A stretch of 64,000 nt of DNA from Oasisia sp. SBJ-2009 (taxonomy: Eukaryota > Annelida > Polychaeta > Sabellida > Siboglinidae). The translations under genes were made by a program, and so were the position numbers. Where the stretch lies: assembly GCA_964017155.1 (NCBI GenBank), contig OZ024866.1:22667082-22731081 (forward strand). Reading direction: 5' to 3'. Shown piece by piece: positions 63,101 through 64,000 of the stretch. The notes beneath the pieces were generated by a model, which was given only the letters and a program-made list of their open reading frames with translations, was not told where the DNA came from and did no database searches. Position 1 is the stretch's first letter; every line of letters begins with the position of its first letter.

Positions 63101-64000
63101 GTAAGCGAGTGCGAAGGAGTGTGGGTTTTTGGACAGAAATGTGAGAGGCCATGTTTCTTTTAACGTTGATTACTCATTCCTTACTATGCATTTGAATGTA
63201 CTTGGTTTGTTTTGCTTTTCTCAAATATATATACATATGAATGTTACTATACGTGTGTATCTTTACGTTAAATGAATGTTTGTTGTATGGATAACTAAAT
63301 GTGATAAAGAAGGTATTTGGGGTGATGGGTGTCTGAACAGCGGCATTGTTTGTTTCTACGCACTAGAATTCCTTTGGTTTCTTTTTCTTTTCTGCTGTGC
63401 AGGGATACGTAAGTGTGCGTACGCCTTTAAGTGTCATAGTATACATATGTATATTGAGGTGAATTGGACTGATTTCATTTCTTTTACGATTGATTGGAAT
63501 ATAAATTGTGCATACTCTACCAACTGAACAGTTGGCGATACACCCGTTTTTTGTTACTTAGCAATTCCAGTTGACGGAGGATGGACAGCGTGGACAGAGT
63601 GGGTGGCTTGTTCTGTGACATGTGGGACAGGGACCCAACAGAGAAGTCATGCGTGTACCAACCCACCGCCTTCAAATGGAGGTGTCATTTGTTCTGGCCC
63701 TCCAACTGAATCACAACCATGTGAAGCAGCTCCTTGTCCAAGTATGTGTACGTTAAAAGGAACGTTTGTATATTGTTCACTGCTTCAAACCAAAGTTTTC
63801 CTATTGTGTATGAGGTATGTCTTCAGTAATACGCGCATTCCAGGAATACTTCAAAACGTAAAATGTATACTCTCATGATATCTCAGTAAGATAACAATGT
63901 CATCAGAATTCGTAACTATGAATAAAAATACTGATGCTTCAAAATACAATTTAATCCATCAATTCTTGATACAGAGTGGTTAGATAGAACGTAAGCTTTC
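1..64000 (+). CDS. Internal part of a giant multi-TSP1-repeat gene (exons E1-E54 joined)
   Basis: Each exon encodes one group-1 thrombospondin type-1 repeat of 57 residues. Trp5, Trp8 and Trp11 form WTAWTEW. Cys14, 18, 29, 41, 51 and 56 would form three disulfides. W-x-x-W is the known C-mannosylation motif, and CSVTCGTG fits the C-x-x-(S/T)-C-x-x-G motif for POFUT2 O-fucosylation, with Thr17 as acceptor. Exons are symmetric phase 1-1, so any number can be joined in frame. TSRs of this kind are known from extracellular adhesion and matrix proteins such as thrombospondins, ADAMTS, SCO-spondin, hemicentin and coadhesin. No signal peptide, start codon, stop exon, membrane segment or other domain lies in the window, so the family member cannot be named. 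Splicing of all exons into one mRNA is inferred. An untranscribed satellite that carries an old exon is the alternative, but the intact frames and splice sites in every copy argue against it. Confidence 0.75.
579..597 (+). other. Intron hairpin CAAACGT-TGTGG-ACGTTTG (representative)
   Basis: Perfect 7-bp arms flank a 5-base loop. It is present at the same place in nearly every intron. It is disrupted after E17 and E23 (G near 19,602 and 26,830) and shortened after E49 and E52. Function unknown. Conservation may only reflect array homogenisation. Confidence 0.6.
1028..1041. other. 14-bp perfect palindrome TATACATATGTATA (representative)
   Basis: It equals its own reverse complement and recurs in almost all introns about 120 bp before the exon. 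Single-base breaks occur near 3,448, 18,842 and 45,350. It could be a protein-binding site or simply AT-rich sequence. Confidence 0.5.
1108..1123 (+). other. Inverted repeat 35 nt upstream of the acceptor (representative)
   Basis: Here it reads CCAATTG-AA-CAGTTGG, with one mismatch that would be a U-G wobble in RNA. In the diverged units, such as 52,650-52,665, it is perfect: CCAACTG-AA-CAGTTGG. It lies in the branch-point region. It is broken before E6 and E40. Confidence 0.55.
1159..1329 (+). CDS. E2, TSP1 exon, complete, main type
   Basis: This is the first complete copy and a useful reference. AG at 1157-1158 is the acceptor, and GTATGT from 1330 is the donor. The exon starts with TT (phase 1) and ends with A (phase 1), 171 bp in all. 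It encodes W5/W8/W11 and six cysteines. The first intron bases read GTATGTGTTC (the 'TTC' donor type). The next intron is 1,037 bp and carries the 'cacatagtgcatag' variant. A GTG-initiated ORF within the exon is not a real start, because the frame is open back to the acceptor. Confidence 0.88.
2367..2537 (+). CDS. E3, TSP1 exon, main type
   Basis: Thr9 is encoded by ACC instead of ACA, a silent change shared with E8, E38 and E40. The donor is of the GTATGTGTAC ('TAC') type. The next intron is 1,037 bp and has private changes just after the donor, within the first 150 bp. Confidence 0.87.
3575..3745 (+). CDS. E4, TSP1 exon with Thr46Ile
   Basis: ACT is changed to ATT at residue 46, between Cys41 and Cys51. 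All Cys and Trp codons are kept. The TAC-type donor is followed by a GTCAAA variant. The next intron is 1,036 bp, one base short at about 4,071. Confidence 0.87.
4782..4952 (+). CDS. E5, TSP1 exon with Glu52Asp
   Basis: GAA is changed to GAC directly after Cys51, a conservative change. The donor is of the TAC type. The next intron is only 766 bp because of a 271-bp deletion, the only large length change in the window. Confidence 0.87.
5719..5889 (+). CDS. E6, TSP1 exon with Gly4Thr
   Basis: Codon 4 is ACA where all other copies have GGA. It sits just before Trp5 at the start of the Trp ladder, and two bases have changed. The donor is of the TAC type. The next intron is 1,039 bp and carries the 2-bp TT gain near 6,452. 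Confidence 0.87.
6929..7099 (+). CDS. E7, TSP1 exon, main type, duplicate of E2
   Basis: The exon and its flanks match E2 at an offset of 5,770 bp, including the TTC donor type and the 'cacatagtgcatag' intron variant. The next intron is 1,037 bp. Confidence 0.88.
8137..8307 (+). CDS. E8, TSP1 exon, silent ACC at Thr9
   Basis: It pairs with E3 in the 5.77-kb-offset repeat. The similarity stops at the donor, where E8 reads GTATGTGCAC ('CAC' type) and E3 reads GTATGTGTAC. The next intron is 1,027 bp and lacks the 10-bp segment with GTAAGT. Confidence 0.87.
9335..9505 (+). CDS. E9, TSP1 exon, main type
   Basis: The protein has no change from the reference. The donor is TTC type. The next intron is 1,037 bp with the 'cacatagtgcatag' variant. 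Confidence 0.88.
10543..10713 (+). CDS. E10, TSP1 exon, silent TCA at Ser48
   Basis: Ser48 is TCA instead of TCG, the silent marker found in 12 of the 53 complete copies. The donor is TAC type. The next intron is 1,027 bp and lacks the 10-bp segment. Confidence 0.88.
11741..11911 (+). CDS. E11, TSP1 exon, main type
   Basis: The protein has no change. The donor is TTC type. The next intron is 1,037 bp and carries 'gaattaaag' near 12,246, a marker shared with the introns after E15, E21 and E26. Confidence 0.88.
12949..13119 (+). CDS. E12, TSP1 exon, CAC donor type
   Basis: The protein has no change. The first intron bases read GTATGTGCAC. The next intron is 1,027 bp, lacks the 10-bp segment, and carries 'aatatttca' near 13,224. 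The same unit type recurs at E16, E18, E22 and E24. Confidence 0.88.
14147..14317 (+). CDS. E13, TSP1 exon, TTC donor type
   Basis: The protein has no change. The next intron (1,037 bp) carries 'gaatggtc' near 14,622, which is shared with the units of E17, E19, E23 and E25. Confidence 0.88.
15355..15525 (+). CDS. E14, TSP1 exon, start of the 7.2-kb block copy 1
   Basis: The protein has no change. The intron (1,037 bp) has private markers found elsewhere only after E20, 7,228 bp downstream: 'acgtgcattcc' near 15,615 and 'gaacataccc' near 15,772. Confidence 0.88.
16563..16733 (+). CDS. E15, TSP1 exon, TTGCAG acceptor
   Basis: The acceptor context is ATTGCAG instead of ATTCCAG, also seen at E21, E29, E31 and E39. 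AG and the exon are unaffected. The donor is TTC type. The next intron is 1,037 bp, with 'ctcctgatatttt' near 16,865 differing from its E21 partner. Confidence 0.87.
17771..17941 (+). CDS. E16, TSP1 exon, CAC donor type
   Basis: The protein has no change. The next intron is 1,027 bp. Base 18,268 is C where the E22 partner has T, one of the few differences between the two 7.2-kb copies. Confidence 0.88.
18969..19139 (+). CDS. E17, TSP1 exon with Thr22Ile
   Basis: ACC is changed to ATC at 19,031-19,033, four residues after Cys18. The E23 partner keeps Thr, so the change is younger than the 7.2-kb duplication. The TTC donor is followed by 'gctaaaagg', shared only with E23. The next intron is 1,037 bp and has a G that disrupts the 19-base hairpin near 19,602. 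Confidence 0.87.
20177..20347 (+). CDS. E18, TSP1 exon, CAC donor type
   Basis: The protein has no change. The preceding intron has a private G at 20,118. The next intron is 1,027 bp without the 10-bp segment. Confidence 0.88.
21375..21545 (+). CDS. E19, TSP1 exon, last exon of 7.2-kb block copy 1
   Basis: The protein has no change. The donor is TTC type. The next intron is 1,037 bp and reads 'gataataaagg' near 22,314, as after E13 but not after E25. Confidence 0.88.
22583..22753 (+). CDS. E20, TSP1 exon, start of 7.2-kb block copy 2
   Basis: This is the partner of E14 at an offset of exactly 7,228 bp, with the same private intron markers. The next intron is 1,037 bp. Confidence 0.88.
23791..23961 (+). 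CDS. E21, TSP1 exon, TTGCAG acceptor
   Basis: Partner of E15. The donor is TTC type. The next intron is 1,037 bp and carries 'tcttagtaag' and 'gaattaaag', as after E11. Confidence 0.87.
24999..25169 (+). CDS. E22, TSP1 exon, CAC donor type
   Basis: Partner of E16. The protein has no change. The next intron is 1,027 bp. Confidence 0.88.
26197..26367 (+). CDS. E23, TSP1 exon, partner of E17
   Basis: Thr22 is retained. It shares the 'gctaaaagg' donor variant and the hairpin-disrupting G with E17. The next intron is 1,037 bp. Confidence 0.88.
27405..27575 (+). CDS. E24, TSP1 exon, CAC donor type
   Basis: Partner of E18. The protein has no change. The next intron is 1,027 bp. Confidence 0.88.
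28603..28773 (+). CDS. E25, TSP1 exon, end of 7.2-kb block copy 2
   Basis: Partner of E19. The donor is TTC type. The next intron is 1,037 bp. It has G at 29,549 where E19's intron has A, and 'tctaagcac' near 29,596, so the duplication similarity fades here. Confidence 0.88.
29811..29981 (+). CDS. E26, TSP1 exon, TTC donor type
   Basis: The protein has no change. The next intron is 1,037 bp with the 'gaattaaag' marker and a private T to G near 30,473. It marks the end of the regular 9-31 kb zone. Confidence 0.88.
31019..31189 (+). CDS. E27, TSP1 exon, TAC donor type
   Basis: The protein has no change. The next intron is 1,037 bp with 'gtgtacgagg' near 31,256 and 'attgattaat' near 31,679, both shared only with the unit after E31, 4,822 bp away. 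Confidence 0.88.
32227..32397 (+). CDS. E28, TSP1 exon, silent TCA at Ser48
   Basis: The donor is TAC type. The next intron is 1,027 bp with private changes near 32,438 and 32,492. It lacks the 10-bp segment. Confidence 0.88.
33425..33595 (+). CDS. E29, TSP1 exon, TTGCAG acceptor
   Basis: The donor is TAC type and the protein has no change. The next intron is 1,037 bp and otherwise resembles that of CAC-type units ('gaaaatatatc' near 33,911), so this unit looks recombinant. Confidence 0.87.
34633..34803 (+). CDS. E30, TSP1 exon, silent TCA at Ser48
   Basis: The donor is TAC type. The next intron is 1,037 bp. It contains the longer ACGTACG-TTTG-CGTACGT inverted repeat at 35,677-35,694. Confidence 0.88.
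35677..35694. other. ACGTACG-TTTG-CGTACGT inverted repeat in the E30 intron
   Basis: Perfect 7-bp arms with a 4-base loop. The same form occurs before E39 (45,307-45,324). Other units read ACGTAAG here, and the 1,198-bp units have lost 10 bp at exactly this spot. Confidence 0.65.
35841..36011 (+). CDS. E31, TSP1 exon, TTGCAG acceptor
   Basis: The exon and downstream intron are near-duplicates of E27 and its intron at 4,822 bp. The upstream acceptor differs, so the duplication edge lies in or near the exon. The next intron is 1,037 bp. Confidence 0.87.
37049..37219 (+). CDS. E32, TSP1 exon, silent TCA at Ser48
   Basis: The donor is TAC type. The next intron is 1,029 bp: the 10-bp segment is missing and TT is gained near 37,782. 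Its AATAAA is lost ('aatgaaaatac' near 37,399). Confidence 0.88.
38249..38419 (+). CDS. E33, TSP1 exon, TTC donor type
   Basis: The protein has no change. The next intron is 1,027 bp and has 'cgtgtttacc' near 39,138, shared with the unit after E35. Confidence 0.88.
39447..39617 (+). CDS. E34, TSP1 exon, silent TCA at Ser48
   Basis: The donor is TAC type. The next intron is 1,029 bp. E32-E33, E34-E35 and E36-E37 form a repeating two-unit pattern. Confidence 0.88.
40647..40817 (+). CDS. E35, TSP1 exon, TTC donor type
   Basis: The protein has no change. The next intron is 1,037 bp and keeps the 10-bp segment, unlike its E33 counterpart. Confidence 0.88.
41855..42025 (+). CDS. E36, TSP1 exon, silent TCA at Ser48
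   Basis: The donor is TAC type. The next intron is 1,029 bp, with private changes near 42,451 and 42,528. Confidence 0.88.
43055..43225 (+). CDS. E37, TSP1 exon, TTC donor type
   Basis: The protein has no change. The next intron is 1,037 bp with the 'cacatagtgcatag' variant. Confidence 0.88.
44263..44433 (+). CDS. E38, TSP1 exon, silent ACC at Thr9
   Basis: The donor is TTC type, a combination of ACC with TTC seen only here. The next intron is 1,037 bp and is mosaic: CAC-unit markers ('gaaaatatatc') follow TTC-unit markers. Confidence 0.87.
45471..45641 (+). CDS. E39, TSP1 exon, TTGCAG acceptor
   Basis: The preceding intron has the ACGTACG-TTTG-CGTACGT inverted repeat and a palindrome change ('agtagacatatg'). 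The donor is TAC type. The next intron is 1,037 bp with several private changes near 46,013-46,155. Confidence 0.87.
46679..46849 (+). CDS. E40, TSP1 exon, silent ACC at Thr9
   Basis: The inverted repeat before the acceptor has its outer arm changed ('cagttgtcgag' near 46,638). The donor is CAC type. The next intron is 1,027 bp. Confidence 0.87.
47877..48047 (+). CDS. E41, TSP1 exon, silent TCA at Ser48
   Basis: The donor is TAC type. The next intron is 1,029 bp with the TT gain near 48,609. It repeats the E32-type unit. Confidence 0.88.
49077..49247 (+). CDS. E42, TSP1 exon with Pro55His
   Basis: CCT is changed to CAT directly before Cys56. This is the only change in the otherwise fixed A-P-C-P end of the module, and the cysteine is kept. 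The donor is TTC type, and the next intron is 1,037 bp. Confidence 0.87.
50285..50455 (+). CDS. E43, TSP1 exon, TTC donor type
   Basis: The protein has no change. The flanking introns on both sides share 'gaagcaatttcag' and 'tatataagtagg', so the units of E42 and E43 are a recent single-unit duplication. The next intron is 1,037 bp. Confidence 0.88.
51493..51663 (+). CDS. E44, TSP1 exon, last main-type unit before the diverged zone
   Basis: Ser48 is TCA and the donor is TAC type. The next intron (1,037 bp) starts as main type and becomes clearly diverged in its second half (after about 52,230), ending with a TTACTTAG context before the acceptor. Confidence 0.88.
52701..52871 (+). CDS. E45, TSP1 exon, second exon type (Ala44/Ala52/Thr53)
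   Basis: There are three residue changes together: Pro44Ala, Glu52Ala and Ala53Thr. Ala13 is GCT instead of GCG. All Cys and Trp are kept. The donor is GTATGTGTACATT. The next intron (1,037 bp) is the most diverged kind in the window and contains the CAG-GGATAC-GTAAGT motif at 53,738-53,752. Confidence 0.88.
53909..54079 (+). CDS. E46, mosaic TSP1 exon (diverged 5' half, main 3' half)
   Basis: The acceptor side and GCT at Ala13 match E45. From Pro44 onward, with TCA at Ser48 and Glu52-Ala53, it matches main-type exons. The switch lies between about 53,950 and 54,035. The next intron is 1,037 bp and mostly main type. Confidence 0.88.
55117..55287 (+). CDS. E47, TSP1 exon, second exon type, duplicate of E45
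   Basis: It matches E45 at an offset of 2,416 bp with no difference seen in the exon. The next intron is 1,037 bp of the diverged kind. Confidence 0.88.
56325..56495 (+). CDS. E48, mosaic TSP1 exon, duplicate of E46
   Basis: Same hybrid structure as E46. It also starts the 3,623-bp trimer block that repeats at E51. The next intron is 1,037 bp. At about 57,013 it departs from the E46 intron and follows main-type sequence. Confidence 0.88.
57533..57703 (+). CDS. E49, mosaic TSP1 exon with Thr30Ser
   Basis: The 5' part is main type (TTCGCAATTCCAG acceptor, GCG at Ala13). The 3' part is second type (Ala44, Ala52, Thr53). Private changes are a silent GTA at Val16 and ACC to TCC (Thr30Ser). It is the reciprocal of the E46 mosaic. 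The next intron is 1,036 bp with a shortened hairpin near 58,165-58,182. Confidence 0.88.
58740..58910 (+). CDS. E50, TSP1 exon, second exon type
   Basis: The protein is the same as E45. The next intron (1,037 bp) has the CAG-GGATAC-GTAAGT motif at about 59,777-59,791. Confidence 0.88.
59948..60118 (+). CDS. E51, mosaic TSP1 exon, trimer copy of E48
   Basis: It matches E48 at an offset of 3,623 bp, including the downstream 'cttctgtaatacg' variant. The next intron is 1,037 bp. Confidence 0.88.
61156..61326 (+). CDS. E52, mosaic TSP1 exon with Thr30Ser, trimer copy of E49
   Basis: It matches E49 at an offset of 3,623 bp, including GTA at Val16 and TCC at residue 30. The next intron is 1,036 bp. 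Confidence 0.88.
62363..62533 (+). CDS. E53, TSP1 exon, second exon type, trimer copy of E50
   Basis: It matches E50 at an offset of 3,623 bp. The next intron (1,037 bp) has the CAG-GGATAC-GTAAGT motif at 63,400-63,414. Confidence 0.88.
63571..63741 (+). CDS. E54, mosaic TSP1 exon, last in the window
   Basis: It has the same hybrid form as E51. Its intron reads 'cttcagtaatacg' and 'tcagtaagata' like main-type units, so the trimer period ends within about 90 bp after this exon. The intron runs off the window at 64,000. Confidence 0.88.

Larger units (their letters stand above)
59948..63570 (+). repeat. 3,623-bp three-unit repeat, copy 2 (E51-E53)
   Basis: Second trimer copy, with no difference from copy 1 seen by eye. 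The partial third copy stops shortly after E54. Confidence 0.9.
1..64000 (+). repeat. Tandem array of ~1.2-kb exon+intron units (54 exons seen)
   Basis: The same unit recurs from the first to the last base, always in the same orientation. Exon-to-exon spacing is 1,208 bp in most cases and 1,198 bp where a 10-bp intron segment is missing. Spacings of 1,200 and 1,210 bp carry a 2-bp TT gain, 1,207 bp a 1-bp loss, and one spacing is 937 bp because of a 271-bp deletion. Units differ by scattered single-base changes that group them into a few types. The types recur in ordered blocks, which gives higher-order periods of 2.4, 3.6 and 7.2 kb. Both window edges cut a unit, so the array is larger than 64 kb. 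No transposon or unrelated insertion interrupts it. Confidence 0.98.

Noticed and set aside
1..64000. CRISPR-like or bacterial repeat array
   Set aside because: Units are 1.2 kb with spliceosomal signals and an animal extracellular domain. There are no short direct repeats with variable spacers.
1..64000. Mutually exclusive exon cluster of the Dscam kind
   Set aside because: Such clusters have diverged exon variants that give different isoforms. Here the exons are almost identical in protein, so choosing among them would give no diversity, and their symmetric phase suits serial joining.
1..64000. Transposable element array or insertion
   Set aside because: I found no reverse transcriptase, transposase, terminal repeats or target-site duplications. 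The unit is fully explained by exon, intron and small motifs.
1..64000. Apicomplexan TSR adhesin gene
   Set aside because: TSRs occur there too, but kilobase introns between identical phase 1-1 single-domain exons are the animal pattern. Not excluded formally without flanking genes.

Overview
The whole 64 kb window is one head-to-tail tandem array. The repeating unit is about 1.2 kb, mostly 1,208 or 1,198 bp. Each unit holds one short exon (171 bp) and one intron (about 1.03 kb), all on the + strand. The exon encodes one complete thrombospondin type-1 repeat (TSP1/TSR): a W-x-x-W-x-x-W ladder, the CSVTCG motif and six cysteines. I count 54 exons, E1 to E54. E1 is cut by the left edge. The intron after E54 runs off the right edge, so the array continues on both sides.

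Every exon starts after an AG acceptor and ends at a GTATGT donor. Every exon is phase 1-1, so joining consecutive exons keeps the frame and gives the usual TSR-TSR junction (Cys-Pro / Ile-Asp-Gly-Gly-Trp). If all are spliced together, this window alone encodes roughly 3,060 residues of near-identical TSRs. Spliceosomal introns, a phase-1 module exon and an extracellular TSR point to an animal, most likely an invertebrate. The species, the gene name, and the 5' and 3' ends of the gene cannot be fixed from this window. The domain type predicts a secreted or cell-surface extracellular protein.

Layout. 0-9 kb: mixed units, including one intron with a 271-bp deletion (before E6) and a segmental repeat at an offset of about 5.77 kb. 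9-31 kb: highly regular alternation of unit types, with a nearly perfect 7,228-bp (six-unit) tandem duplication. 31-52 kb: mixed units, with a 4.8-kb-offset repeat and two-unit (about 2.4 kb) alternation. 52-64 kb: a more diverged subfamily with a second exon type (Ala44, Ala52, Thr53), arranged as a 2,416-bp dimer duplication and then a 3,623-bp trimer duplication, with exons that are mosaics of the two types. This layered structure looks like higher-order repeats of satellite DNA, but inside an apparent gene.

I saw no tRNA, rRNA, transposon, CRISPR array or second gene. The remaining open frames, including all minus-strand ones, are repeated shadows of the unit. Residue numbers below use the 57-residue module, in which residue 1 is the Ile split across the junction (A|TT).
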